Source of the DNA: Platanthera guangdongensis
Taxonomy: Eukaryota; Streptophyta; Magnoliopsida; Asparagales; Orchidaceae
DNA: 64,000 bases
NCBI GenBank assembly: GCA_039583875.1
Contig: CM077147.1
Coordinates: forward strand, 109,972,124 to 110,036,123
Reading direction: 5' to 3'
Below are positions 33,611-45,778 of this stretch, piece by piece. How positions within the stretch are numbered: the first letter of the stretch is position 1; each line of letters opens with the position of its first letter. A program made the translations under genes and the position numbers. The notes beneath the pieces are model-generated. The model was not told the origin of the DNA, made no database searches, and saw only the letters and a program-made list of their open reading frames with translations.

Positions 33611-34625
33611 TTATGCACTTAATGCTCTTATTATCTGTGAAGATATCCACTTTCATTCCATATGAAGAGTGATGCCACAGCTTAAGTGCAAAATTCACAG
33701 CCGCTAACTCCAAGTCATATACTGGATAACTTCGCTTGTGCACTTTCAAATGTCATGAGCCATATGCAATAACCTTTCCGAACTGAAGAATAACACAGCC
33801 TAAGCCTCTCCATGAAACATCATTAAAAATCTCATAGCTATTTGTACCACATGGTGAACTCAAGATTGACGTTGTGGTCAAATGACACTTTAACACCTCA
33901 AAAGCTCGCTCGTACTCAAGTTTCCAAATGAACTTCTGATCTTTCCTCATCAGCATAGTGTGAGGTAAGGCTATCCTGAAAAAGTTCTTTACAAAGCACA
34001 TGTAGTTGCCAAAAAGTCCAAGGAAGCTCCTTACTTCTGCTACAGTAGACAATACAAGCCACTGCCGTATATCAACTATCTTAGTCGGATCCACCACAAT
34101 ACCTTCACCACTAACCATATGGCCACGAAATGCAACTAATGATAGCCAAAACATACACTTTGAGAACTTGGAATAGAGCTTGTTTCTCCTCAGGTTGTAC
34201 AAAACCATCCACAAATGATTTGAATGATTTTATTCGGACTAAGAGTACACCAATATGTCGTCAATGAAGACAATCACAAACAGGTCTAAGTACTCTCTAA
34301 AGGTTCGATGCATCAAGTCCATGAATACTAATGGCTCATTTGTTAGCCGAAATGGCATTACAGTGAACTTGTAATGACCGTAGTGTGTACCAAACACCGT
34401 CTTGGGAATGTCCTCTTCCTGAATCATTAACTAGTAATAACCAGATTTTAAATCTAGCTTTGAGTAGACAGTTGAACCCACCAGCAGATCAAACAAGTCA
34501 TCAATCTGTGGATTCAGATACTTGTTCTTCTCTGTTAGCTTATTTAACTCTCGATAATCAATACATTGTCGTAAACTTTCGTCCTCCTTCTTTACAAAGA
34601 GAATCGGTGCACTCCAATATGACAT
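33611..34625 (-). pseudogene. Del-like Ty3/gypsy reverse transcriptase and RNase H
   Basis: On the minus strand: [19 protein letters not shown] and [20 protein letters not shown] (RT N-terminus), then [20 protein letters not shown] and [12 protein letters not shown] (catalytic IDD intact), then RT thumb and connection (FSKCMFWLSLVAFRGHMVS, VRSFLGLFGNYMCFV). RNase H follows (KVHKRSYPVYDLELAAVNFA, LKLWHHSSYG, VDIFTDNKSI). Stops separate the blocks near 34430, 34225 and 33752. RNase H ends at about 33610, fused in frame to copia integrase. The catalytic centre survives but the frame does not. Confidence 0.88.
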
Positions 34626-35362
34626 ACTTGGATGTATATAGACTTGCTCTTACAATTCTTTCAATTGAACTATCAATTATGAAATCTCTTTTAGCGCAAC
34701 ATAGAATGGCCAGCGGGCCATAGGTTTCGCACTAGCACCAACTTTATAGCAAATTCAATCTCCTGCTGGGGCGGTAACCCAGGAAGATCATTAGGAAACA
34801 CATCTGCATAATCCGATACAATAGGAACGTCACTCAAACTGGACTTTGGCTCAACGGGCTCCAACAACGTGAAGAACAACTCTGCGCCCTTCTGAAAATC
34901 CTTGACTACCTAAAGAGCAGACATCAATATCTTGCCCGATCCTGACATACCACCGAATTTAGTATCTTGTTTGGTGTTCTGTCCAAGTGTGACTTACTTA
35001 GAGTTGCAATCTAAACAAACACACTGCTTCGAGAGCCAGTACATGCCAAAAGTTACATCAAACTCAGATATTGGCGGCACAGATGCTTCCAATCAGTAAT
35101 CCTGACTTCCAATCTATACCTCAATACAACAAGACATATCTAATTTCATCACACATTCGTTAGGTAATAACACCTTTACTATATCTGACGAAATAATATT
35201 AGGCACTCTGTTCCGCGATACGAAGACCTCAGATAGATACAAATGAGAAGCATCTGTATCGAACAGTTCTCTTGCCAGATAGTCCCGAATAAGTACAAAG
35301 CCTAGACTTATCAAGTAATACACAATAAATCCACAGGGTATAAAGTATATAAGGCATGAAAA
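34626..35362 (-). pseudogene. Del-like Ty3 protease and protease-RT linker, strongly decayed
   Basis: Block 34879-34691 shows the linker SLSDVPIVSDYADVFPNDLPGLPP, diagnostic for chromovirus pol just before RT. Block 35323-35114 (LISLGFVLIRDYLARELFDTDASHLYLSEVFV) corresponds to the retropepsin start, where the expected D-S/T-G is altered to DTDAS. Many stops lie between. The protease is almost certainly inactive. Confidence 0.7.
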
Positions 35363-36510
35363 CTATATACTACTCGTACCTGTGATGACATCTGCCTGTT
35401 TTATGGCCTCATGTTGGCCAAGATTGTACACACTTGGCTGAGCTGGAGCATATTGGGATGTAGTAGATTTCACCATCATTCCATTCTCACCATACGATGT
35501 TCCTGACTTCTTATCAACATTTGGAGGATCACTCCTACATTTGCGGGCAAAATGTCCAGGCTTGCCACAAGTATAACATGTGTGCGGAGCTCGCCCCAAT
35601 GTTGCTCCAGAAGTTCCAGTAGAAGTACCCTATCCAGAAGACTTGAACTTCTTACTCCATCTCTTGCGATAGTCCGACTTACCATGACGTGGCATTTTGA
35701 ACTCGGGCTTTATCACCGCTAGCCCAGCACCCTCTTCATGTCTTTCTCTAACGAATGAGTCGTATTCACCAACACTTGGAAACCTTAGTTTAGCATACCC
35801 GAGAGTAGTAACCTCAGCTCATCTCGCAGTCCCTCGTAGAACCTATTTCTCTTATTCTCTTTGTCAGCAATAATATATCACGAATAACATCCCAACCTTG
35901 TAAACTCAAGCAGTTAGTCATCCACACTACCCTCGCCCTTAGTTAAATGCTGTAAATAATTTTCCATAGCAATCTGCAGCGATGACGACAGATTCTTGAT
36001 CAAGAACAATCTCAAAGACTCCTCTATCGAGATCTCCGATAGTCGTTAGCAAGCAAAGTGGTGTAACTATAACTCATCCCACCAAATCCGAGTCACTCCT
36101 TCCAACAGGAAAGTGGCCAAGGTGACCTTTTGTCCCTCCTATGTCTCTATCGCCGTCAATAACCACTTGACTTATAAAAGCCAGTCCTCTGCCTGCATTA
36201 GGGATCCTGCACCCATAAACGTAGGAGGACTAAAGCTCATAAATTTCTTCATCTACCGTTCAGTCGCTCGCTTATCCACCAAAGCTTCAGCAGGCACTTG
36301 CCTAGCAGCTATAGGCATGACAACACCAACCTGAACTAGCACCATCGCTGGTCGCACCTGCCCAGTCGGCTGTGAATTCATCATTGCAAATACTGCCTCA
36401 GTAGCTATGCGTATTGTTTTTGTAGATGGAGGAGTTGTGGGCACATTAGCTGGTGCCACACTCTCAACAAAACGTTGGGGTACAGACTGCCCCACACCAC
36501 TTCTAATCAC
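35363..36510 (-). pseudogene. Del-like Ty3 gag with one zinc knuckle
   Basis: The C-terminal block (35599-35363) has an intact CCHC motif, CYTCGKPGHFARKC. Upstream the gag domain is visible only in fragments between about 35640 and 36260 with frequent stops. The 36510-36253 block is the N-terminal proline/alanine-rich part. The PBS about 200 bases upstream supports gag identity and minus orientation. Confidence 0.75.
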
Positions 36511-36713
36511 GTATTAGTGTAAAATTTACAATTTAGCGACTACTCAATAGAAAACGACGACTATTAGGAACACACAGGTTCCTCAAACATGTGTATTTTC
36601 ATTCCTAAATGGACATTCTTGAGTTCATTTTTGTTATAACGGTATACACAGTCACGCGCTTGCCACCCCTCAAAAGAATTCGACCTCAAATTCGCAGGAT
36701 GAAGACCAAGACA

Positions 36714-36724
36714 AGCTGATACCA
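36714..36724 (-). promoter_or_regulatory. Primer-binding site of the minus-strand Del-like element
   Basis: The minus strand reads TGGTATCAGCT, a near match to the tRNA-Met PBS, three bases from the LTR end at 36728. Confidence 0.75.
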
Positions 36725-36727
36725 AAT

Positions 36728-37813
36728 TATAACACCTCCATCCTTCTCATGAAATATAACAGAGGGTCCGGCTGGGGCCCCACGCCATATTCCACAGACA
36801 GTCGGTGGAGTTACATATTAATATCAAAGACTAAATAAGTCCTAACTCAGAGCAATGTAGCAGAAGGTTCAAGGGTTAACTTTTTGAAGTCAAGTATCAC
36901 ATTAATGTACACTATATAAATTATAGGAATGTACTAACAAAATACACTAAAGCTACTATCGTCAGCGATAGTCACTATCGCCTGGCGACAGTCAACAATA
37001 GCCAAACTGTTATAGCGTTAATGCCTTACAATTATTCTTTAGAAGTGTGGTTTATAGACATCGACACGCAAGCTAACCACACATGAAAATAATAAAACTT
37101 CACTTGACATTCGAGGGCCGGCATAGCTTTAGGGATGCAACCCGCTATTTAAGACTAGGTTCTCCAGCACCTCCACAGAGACATTCCACAAGATGGTGTA
37201 AACATGGAAACGGTCAGCTTTCAGCTGACCAATTAATAACGACCATACCCTATTCTCGGGGCTGTGATATTCCTTCTCTGCAGGCATATAATTGAAAAAC
37301 AGATATATCATAAGAAGGCATACTCACGCATCATTCAATTTATCGCAAACGAGTGCCTTAATAGCCAAACGTTTCATGCACTCTGGGCACATTCTCGATG
37401 TACCAAATTACCATGGTCTCACAACCATTCAGAGGTTTGAGACTTGATAGTCAACTTTGAGCATTCTAGTATTTCCAGCACGGGGCCTAAGACTCTCATT
37501 ATGCCAACGACGAAAACCAATTGCTCTAGGCAATCTAGTCCGAATGACATAACACTGGTATGGTTTATCTATTTCCCGTTGCTCAAATCGCAAGTTCAAC
37601 ACTGACGGTCACAACCATCCTATCAAATGACAAGACGCGGGTCAGCCTCCACTTTCCCATTTGGCACATTGTCCTTTATGGCATGGCACAATAGGATCGT
37701 AGCATCACTTGTCGCTTACATGTCCATAGGACCTGAGCCGATAGTGATCAATCATGGCACTCATGGACAATAGATGGGCTCGCCAGGCTCACAACTTCTC
37801 ATGCTACACACCT
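36728..37813 (-). repeat. 5' LTR (partial) of the minus-strand Del-like element
   Basis: The plus strand begins TATAACACCTCC, the inverted GGTGTTA(C/T)A end seen in many Del-type LTRs. No matching start was found. The sequence ends where a new plus-strand LTR begins at 37814, so it is probably truncated or interrupted by that insertion. No ORF lies inside. Confidence 0.6.
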
Positions 37814-38019
37814 TGTAACATCCCTCAAATAACTAGACCGCTAAGAGTGGTTTTTTCATGACTAGGTCATGACAAAAGCCAAAGAAGAGCATGTGAACCA
37901 AGACATGCAGGTGGAAATCACCTTGGTTTGTCATTAGCTCATTTCAAGAACCTAGAGTTTGACTTTAAGGCCTCAACTTGACTCCAGGACCCCACCACAA
38001 CAACCCTAACAGTTTAGGA

Positions 38020-38420
38020 TGTCCATAGGGTCACTAAGGACCCATTACGGTCAATCAAAGTGGTCAAGTTGACCAAACTCAACCCTTACCCTAAATGGGT
38101 CAAACTAACCTACCTATGGTCAATTGACAGCTCCTTAGCCAAATTGACCCCACCTAGACCTTCCTAACCCTTAAGGGAGGTCCATGGGCAACCTATGACC
38201 TATTGGGGTCAACCCAAGAGGTCAAGTTGACCAAAAGTAAACCCTAGCCCTAAACTGGTTAAAGTGCCTAATTAAGGGTCAAGTGGCCTCAAAGATGCAA
38301 AACAAACCATACCCAACCCTTCCTAGACCTTAGGGGAGGCCAATGGGTCACCAAGGACCAATTGGGGTCAACCTAAAAGTTCAAATTTACCAAAGTAAAC
38401 TTAACCCTAGATTAGGTCAA
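38020..38420. repeat. Three-copy tandem repeat of about 155 bp inside the giant LTR
   Basis: Units start with GTCCATAGGGTCACTAAGGA (about 38031), GTCCATGGGCAACCTATGAC (about 38179) and GCCAATGGGTCACCAAGGAC (about 38338). Each continues with GGTCAA...AGTTGACCAAA-like sequence. Confidence 0.75.
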
Positions 38421-41400
38421 ATTAACTCAAGATGACCCAGTGAAGCCCATCTCACTTGGGTTGAGCCCAATTCTAGTGGCCCATTAGCTTTAGAAGGCTG
38501 ATATATACTTAAATTGCCATTGAAATTCTGGAGGGGGTGACTAGGAGAGAGAAAGTCAAGTTTCCCTTTTAATGGAGGAGAGATAAAGTGAGGAGTAAAG
38601 GCCATTCTTGGCCAACGGAGGCCACGGGCCTCCCTAATTGCTGGATTCACCTCCCTTGATTGATTAGGAGAAGATGAAGAGGTTTCTCGACCATGACAGT
38701 GGGTAGGGGAGTGGAATTTTAGTTGGCCGAAAAACCTCCTTCACGGCCATTAATGGTGCAATCACGCCATGGCCCCTCCTCTCACAAATCTGGTTCAAAT
38801 AAAAGCTTCACCGGGTCGCGACTAGTCATTTCCACTCTTCCCATGAAGATTTTGAGACCTCTAGTGTAGAAGTTGCAGATCACCTGACACCACCACCACC
38901 ACCGAAAATGGCGTCACAGGGATCGACAAAGCTTCAGCACCCTAGAAGGTCAACGTCTCCCCCTCTCCCTCTGTGCTAGCATCTTAGCTTGATTAGTAGT
39001 GATTTCGGGCTAAATTTAGCCAGATCCAGTGTGAAAATTCCGAGAATTTCTATGAAACAAATTTGGTTGTGAGATGACTGGAAACAGCCACTCCAGCGGT
39101 CGTGTCGCCGCCAAGCGGTAGCCCCTACCTCAATAGAGGTGGTGGTGGCGGTGGCCGGCCTGGTAGGTGGTCGGGTGGCCGGGAAATCGAGGGCAAATAC
39201 TGCCAAGGTAGAGGTAATCCGTGTCGTTGTCTTCACGAGGAAGATGAACGAATGCCGCTCAACTTGCGCCAAGATTCGTGCCGCCGGTATATAGTTCAGG
39301 ATTAATATTAATTCAATTCATTTCATTTCTATCACAGTTATTGTCGTGTTTTAAATTAATTATTTAAAATACTTAGAGGCCTCTTCTGGAGAAATGGTTA
39401 ACATCAAAGTTGTATCCCTTGAGGTCTAGTTTACTTTAAAAGTTATTTCAAGCCATTTGGGGTAGTGATTTGACCACAACACTCCAAATGGTGGAGTCTA
39501 TACCTAGGGTTAATCAGAGACTAATTTGAGTTCCCCCACTAAACTATTTAGGCAAATGCCTTGAAATTTGGACCATAGGCTAATTATAAAGAAGCACCTA
39601 TTATATCCAAAAATGGGAATTTTTTGGAGAATATTGTTTTGAAGTTTTTGTAAAATTTAATAAATCATGTAACATTTATTTAGTGGGTCTATTGACCTCA
39701 AATAGCTCCAATATTTTGGTGGGTGATCCTTAGGGTCATGGTAGGTCACTGGTAAAAACCGCATCCCATTTTGGTGTGATTTAAGTGGGTATTGGTGTGA
39801 CCAAAGTTTGGCCCTATATTGGAAAAATTAGGTCAAAAGTGCACTTGAAGGATTGAGTCACCAATCCTCATTCAAAGTTGGTGAATCTTTGTCCACTGAG
39901 ATTGACACATAAAACACACCCACGAGAGATTTTGGCTGGTTTAGTGTCGAGATACGCTAGAACCCTAGTGTGAACCCTAGGGTTGGATATTGATCCTTTT
40001 GAAGGACTTGAGATCATATGTCCTAAGAATGTCTTGGAATATGGCAGATGAGTTCATAGGGTGGAAATAAGCCATAGAAAATGTTATTACAATTTTTAGG
40101 AGCATTTAACCGCTCTGAAATAATTAAGGACCAATTAGGGCACTTATACTCATAATTTTATTGCATTATTATATGAACTTGGATGTTTACAAAACTTAGG
40201 CAGTGATCTTATATAATTATTATAAACCTCTAGAAATTTTGGTATGCATTTTTGTGTTACATTTATAGTACTTCATTCAGAAACCTAGTACTTGCCCTAT
40301 TTGAAATAAAATTATTATGAGATGATTAGCAACTGGAAAATTATGGAACTTGGTTAGAAGACATTTTAAGGATTCATTATGCTCTGTGATTTTTTATAAA
40401 ATTATTGGAAGATTTTTATATAGGTTGCTTCACAAAGTTCCTTTTGTAGAATATTTTTAAATGATTTATTTTGGTGACCAATCCTGCTTAGAGAATTATG
40501 ATTTTTGGCTAGTAGGCTTTTCTGGTTACTCATGACATCTGGTTATTTTTCTATAATATTTGGATGATTATTTCTATTATTTCTTGTCTTGCCGTATTAA
40601 TGAGGTTATTTAATCAATAATTAGTTTGATGGTTAAACTTAATTTAGAAAATTGTGAATTTCAGTGCTTATTGTTATTTTGAGGTTATGTAGTTGTCATA
40701 ATTTTTTAAGGCCATACTTAGTAAGAAAAGTGCAGTTCATGTTCAAAGGCTCATGAGGCTTAATTTTCTAGAAATTAAAATAAATACTAAATGAAGTAGA
40801 AAATTTTTATCTTCTAGATTTGTTCATAATATATCATGATAGACCCCTAATAATTATCTTAGGAAATTTGGATGAATATTTGAAGGGGTCACCATTCATA
40901 CACATCATGTAAGTTAATTGGTCTGCACATAGTAGAAATTATAAAAGCAGGGAAGTATGTGAAACTTGTTATGGGAAGGGATATTTGGTGTACCTGGTCT
41001 AGTTAGAATGAATAGGGTCACCAAAGGAAGGCAGGTTGTGAGAGCCTGGTTAGCTAAGTTAAGGTTGTGTTCGGGATCGACGATGGATCGTCTTTTCCTT
41101 GGAGGAAGTCTAATTACACTTAGGTTTAGTTCAAGTGTAAGATCAGGTGAATTAGGACATGGGCAGTTACCAATAATAATAAGTAACTTGCAAAATAGAG
41201 CATTGTGCTTCAGCCCATCGTAGTTTCTTGTGCTCTCGAGAGTCATTCACAGGGAATGCGCTGGGCAGTCCAAGGTTAACCTTTAATCATAAGACTAAAA
41301 GGTTAAAAAGCAATTAGTAAAAACTAGGGCTTCACCTTCACTCACCCTGAAGACTCGGGTGGTTAGCTTGGTTGGGATATCTGAGCGGTAGGCTCGATGG

Positions 41401-42593
41401 TTGTGGAAATGGGCAAGTTAGATTGGCGAGCCAAAGGATCGGAAGGTAGTTGTAACAGACAGGATAGTCCAGGGACCAGATGGCGCTGGAATTCAGGATT
41501 GCATTTGCATAAGGTGGTGGGTCTTCAGTATTTGATGGTCGTTCACACCAACGTCGATACGATGACTCGGTGGGTGTAGTTTAAAGTTAGCCAAGGAAAA
41601 TACTGGTGGGTTTATCAACATTAGTACGTGGTGACTATAGTGCATCGTTCAGAGGCGTACGTAAGGGCTAGTCCTGGGAGTGTGGATACCTGCCTAGGAG
41701 TGAGGTGGCCCAAACCACTATCTTTTTTGGCCACTACGGTGGCTCCTGGGAGTGAAGCTAGCTTCCAAAACCTGGGAACTAAAGGTCTGTGCACATAGTG
41801 TCGGGTGTGTGTGTGTTGCACTTGTATGAACAAAACATTAAATTTACAAAACATAGCATAGCATGTCATTATTGCATTTAAACCCCTTCCCCTATCGTAT
41901 AAATTGGTATGAGACTTTTTATACGATAGGTCCTGTAAAATGACCCCCTAATTTATAAGTTTGTATGATCATTCTTATAAATTAAGGTTACCTTTAAATA
42001 TAGCTTGTTCTCTTTACTTTTCCTTTATTACTATTCTACTTGTTATAGAACTGCTAGTTTAGACTTTTATATATAGTATATTATATGACTGCTAGATAGA
42101 TCCACCGCCACCTGCTTTTGTTTACTCTCCACCTTCATAAGATTTCTTATCTCTCCTCCTATAGGGTGCCTAGGAGTTGCGGGGGCGAGGCGGGATGATA
42201 GTTAACCTTGTATTTATGACTAACGGTCGGTGGGCCAAACATTTTAGGGGCTCCAGATGGGAGACAGGGAGCCGCTGCAGGAGATGCAGCATCGACGGAG
42301 TACAGTGCATATGGAGGTGGGCCAGTCTAGAATAGGAGCACCATCCTTTCGCTCTATGAGTGTTAGTTTTACTTAGCTTCCGCGAGAGTGTTGTAGTGAG
42401 GTCATGATGAACCAGGCATGAGCCCGTTTATATTTCTATGTTACTATTTTGTTTCAGTAGCTTTATCTCATGTGGAATTTGTTGTGATTTCATATTCATA
42501 TATATTTTATGATTTGTGGACTTGACTTGGTTGTCTTCACTAATATACTTCTACTTCTTTGGTGATCATTAATTCCGGCAGGATCGGCGTTCT

Positions 42594-42628
42594 GTAGTGG
42601 CAACACTCCTGAGTGTCGGTGCCACTAC
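42594..42628. repeat. Strong hairpin near the LTR 3' end
   Basis: GTAGTGGCA pairs with TGCCACTAC (9 bp), and an inner ACACTC pairs with GAGTGT. It lies 55 bases before the LTR end and could fold in the transcript near polyadenylation. The function is unknown. Confidence 0.7.
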
Positions 42629-42683
42629 AAAATAGTGATTCTAGCCATAAGACCCGGTAGCATTGTAATAAAAGGGTCTTACA

Positions 42684-43700
42684 AACTTGTATCAGATGTA
42701 ACCATGACCGGCAGAGAAGAAGTCCATAAAACCGTAGGCCACCCCGCACGAGCTTAGTTTAAGGACAAAATAGTAGCATAAGCAATGGTGTGCCCTTAAG
42801 GGGAATCACACGCAAAAGTCCACCTTTTCATTAGTTCCACTTGTACACCAACTGACAATTGGATTCTCTATTGTAGCCTACGACGAACCCTACCCCTCGA
42901 CAGTGTGCACCCCAGGCACAAAACATTATTCCACCACAGCCAGCTCCGAATCCGTTACACCAGACGGATATGGGACAGACACTGACGGCTATTTTGGAGG
43001 GCTTTAGGTTTCAGCAAGCTCCGGCTCCACCGCCAAAACACAGGGCTAACTCGCTGATCATCTTTTGGGGTCTTTCTCCTCCATCTTACCTCAGGACAGA
43101 GTCAACAGTCCATACAGAGGACTGGTTGGAAAATATTTATGAGATGATGGCTGCGATTTGATGTCTAGTTGAGCAAGCAGTAACCTTGGCAGTTTCCTGC
43201 TTGGAGTCTCATGCCAAGAGATGGTGGAAGTCACTATTAGACACCAACTTCGCTGGAGTGGATTGCACGGACATTTCCTGGGAGGAGTTCAGGGCTGCAT
43301 TGCTGGGGCATTTTGTACCACAATCAGTAAGGGATGAGTTGGTTGAAAGATTCCTACAATTAAGGCAGGGTATCAGGATAGTGCTGGAGTATTATCAGGA
43401 GTTCACACATTTAGCCCCGGCAGGTGCAAAGGAACCTGGTAGTGCTGGCTCCCCAGCCCTTACAGATACGGGGTATCCCGAGGCTAGTGGTGGAGGCACC
43501 GACATGCTTTCGGAGCAACCAGCCGGGACATATTCAGAGGAACTATCCCTTGATGGAAGCTCCACCGCTAGCATTACAGGATGCCCCACCTGCTCGGTAG
43601 CTTGGAGGTCAAGGACGTGGCCGAGGACGTGGATTTCAGGTTGTTGACCGTAGACAGGATAGAGGGAATATATATGCCTTGGATCTTGCTCAGCCCTGGA
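42684..43700 (+). pseudogene. Del-like Ty3 gag, degraded
   Basis: After the PBS the plus strand encodes QTLTAILEGFRFQQAPAPPP, then TEDWLENIYEMMAAI, a TGA near 43159, and the capsid core AVSCLESHAKRWWKSLLD, ISWEEFRAALLGHFVPQS and ELVERFLQLRQG. This is the Retrotrans_gag layout of chromoviruses. Similarity fades after about 43430 and no zinc knuckle is seen, so the C-terminus is lost or scrambled. Confidence 0.82.
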
Positions 43701-44507
43701 ACCCAAAGTAGATGATAGTAGTTATGTCGGATGATTTAAAGTTCCTCCCTTTCATAGAAGCTAGATTACATGGTTATAGAAATGTTGAATTAGGGAAGAA
43801 TCTGAAACTAGATGTCTAAGAGGAAAAATTTAACTAAACTATGGTATAGTTATGGTATGAGGCAAGCCTGCCCATACCTTAATCGATATGGAGGCATTAC
43901 ACAACTTTGTCTCAGAGGACTTTATCAAGGTCCTTGAGGGCATCAGATATTACGACGGAGTCAGTAGGAGGGTGGTCTCCACAATGGGATGGAGGTCCGG
44001 TCTACGGCAAAATGCCTTCTGAGGGTGACCATTGTTGGGTTAAACCTCGAAGCTCTGGAGACAATCCTAAGCTTGCCGGATTTCAATCTTGTTCTGGGAA
44101 TGTCGTTTCTCGTCTGGAAAAATGCTCAGGTGAGATTGATCTGAGATAGGATGTTGGAGGCCTAGAGTAGGTAAGCCAAATATTACGATGTGTGACATCT
44201 TCAGGTGGAGTTCCAAGCAGGAGACTGGGTTTTCTTTAAGATATGGCTGATGCATGGTATTTCGCAGGTACACATGCGGAAGAAGCTCAGTACAAGATAC
44301 ATGGGGCTGGCGGGGTTGAATGACATCTTCCATGTCTCTTCACTTCGAAGGGCTGTACTAAGGCCTGAGCAGCTGATTTATTCTACAGATGGCCTGATGG
44401 CTTCAGATTGATTGGTCAGCATGGAGCCAGTCAGGATCGATGATACATCAGTGCGGGTCTTGTAGCACAAGAACATTCCGCTGGTCAAGGTCCTGTGGAG
44501 GAACCAT
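43701..44507 (+). pseudogene. Del-like Ty3 protease fragment joined to integrase C-terminus
   Basis: Near 43865-43935 the frame reads GKPAHTLIDMEALHNFVSED, a retropepsin start in which the catalytic D-S-G is D-M-E, so it is inactive. From about 44200 the frame reads FQAGDWVFFKI, KLSTRYMGLAGLNDIFHVSS, then VKVLWRNHG near 44490, which is the integrase C-terminal end. Everything between (RT, RNase H, integrase core) is deleted or unrecognisable. Sequence identity ends at about 44507. Confidence 0.75.
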
Positions 44508-44519
44508 GGGGAGTAGGAG

Positions 44520-45778
44520 TGATGAGTCCAAATATTACACTAATTTTTGGACTCATTTGGGCCAGTTTTATCGTCTTAGCACTGCACATGAGAGATATAA
44601 CTGCTTATATTTGCTTACTTGTCTATTTCATGATTAAGTGCACTTTAGGCCTGTTTTCTGTGTGCTTTAGATGTTTCTTTATTTCCGTTTGTTTTACTTG
44701 TTCTCTCGCCATGTCTTGAGAATGTGGTGTGCACTTTTGGTGGCCTATCTGCCTCTTCTGCTGGTGCATGGGTCGTGTGGGTGCTCCGGAACTGCTGGGG
44801 GGACACCGATGATTCAGCAACACTACGCACGATCACAAGACTCACTGCACACGACCACTGGTTGTGCACCACTGATCGTGCGCATTACATTCTCCTTTTC
44901 CCCAGTTGTGTTTTAGCCAATCGCACGATCAATGGATTCAATGAGCACGACCACCGGTCATGCGCCACTGATCGTTCGCATATCTTCTAATGTTTCTGTC
45001 CAAGTTGCAGGTTTAATTGGAAATTGCGCACAATCATCGACCGACAGTGCGCACGACCACTGGTCGTGTGCCACTAATCGTGTGCTCTGCTTATTCTGCC
45101 TCCGTATTTAAGGGCCTGCTCCGCGATTTAGGGGAAGGCTGGTCATTTCTGCGATCGGGGAGTGCACGAGAAGTGCCTTTCTACTTCTCTAGCTGCTTCA
45201 TCCAACTCCACCTTCATCGGGAGTCCGTTGCCGGTGATTCCGAAGCTTTTGAAACCCTCCGGCGAAGCTCCCGGCCATTGTTTACCTCAACTCCAAGCTT
45301 TCCACCGGAGTTGGAGAAGAAGACGACCTAGAGAACGTACTCAAAGGCCTTCGAGGTGACATCTCGTTGGTACCGGAAGCCTCCTCGGATTGAGCCCGAA
45401 AGAGGATTGACAACTCTCTATTCCGGCCATGACCTGCGGTGGACCTTCACCCTCTAGTGGTTTACTCATCTTCCCCTTCCTCCGTTGTATGGAATGATTT
45501 GATATTGTAATGAACTACATTTTCTACTCTATATCTAAGTGGATGTTTATAGTTTTCATTTGCTTTTGAGTTGTGTGTTGTGAATGCGCCTCGCCCACTC
45601 CACATCCACTACATACTCTTGTTTCATCCAATTGCACTCCGCACAAGAACACTTCCATCCATTAGCTTTCCGTCCACTCGCCCAACCGAAGTTCGACATC
45701 GCGGCCTGATGATTTCCTTTGCTAACAAGTAATAACTCGATGCGGATTCATTCTACACTCTAGTATAAACTATGTAAA
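44520..45778 (+). repeat. Athila-type LTR fragment, plus strand
   Basis: It starts TGATGAGTCCAAA, with an 11-bp perfect hairpin (44522-44532 with 44546-44556). Three or four degenerate palindromic units of the CGCACGACCACTGGTCGTGCG type occur at about 44825-45085, followed by a TATA-like TATTTAAGGG near 45103. It ends abruptly at 45778, where a minus-strand Athila LTR begins. No PBS or coding part was found. Confidence 0.65.

Larger units (their letters stand above)
37814..42683 (+). repeat. 5' LTR of the plus-strand Del-like element (about 4.9 kb)
   Basis: It starts TGTAACATCCCTC and ends GGGTCTTACA, with a PBS-like TGTATCAGATG four bases later. It contains a three-copy tandem repeat near the 5' end, long AT-rich stretches without ORFs, and a strong hairpin near the 3' end. 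LTRs of several kb are known in Del/Tekay elements. No second LTR is in the window, so the limits rest on the termini and PBS. Confidence 0.65.
37814..44507 (+). mobile_element. Del/Tekay-like Ty3 element with giant LTR and deleted internal domain
   Basis: The LTR (37814-42683) is followed by a decayed tRNA-Met PBS, gag, a protease fragment and the integrase C-terminus. RT, RNase H and the integrase core are missing. The 3' end is cut at about 44507, where an Athila-type LTR starts 13 bases later. The element therefore keeps about 4.9 kb of LTR and only 1.8 kb of internal sequence. Confidence 0.75.

Noticed and set aside
44671..45331. Several plus-strand frames in the Athila-type LTR fragment
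   Set aside because: They overlap each other, cover the U3 palindromes and TATA region, and show no domain.
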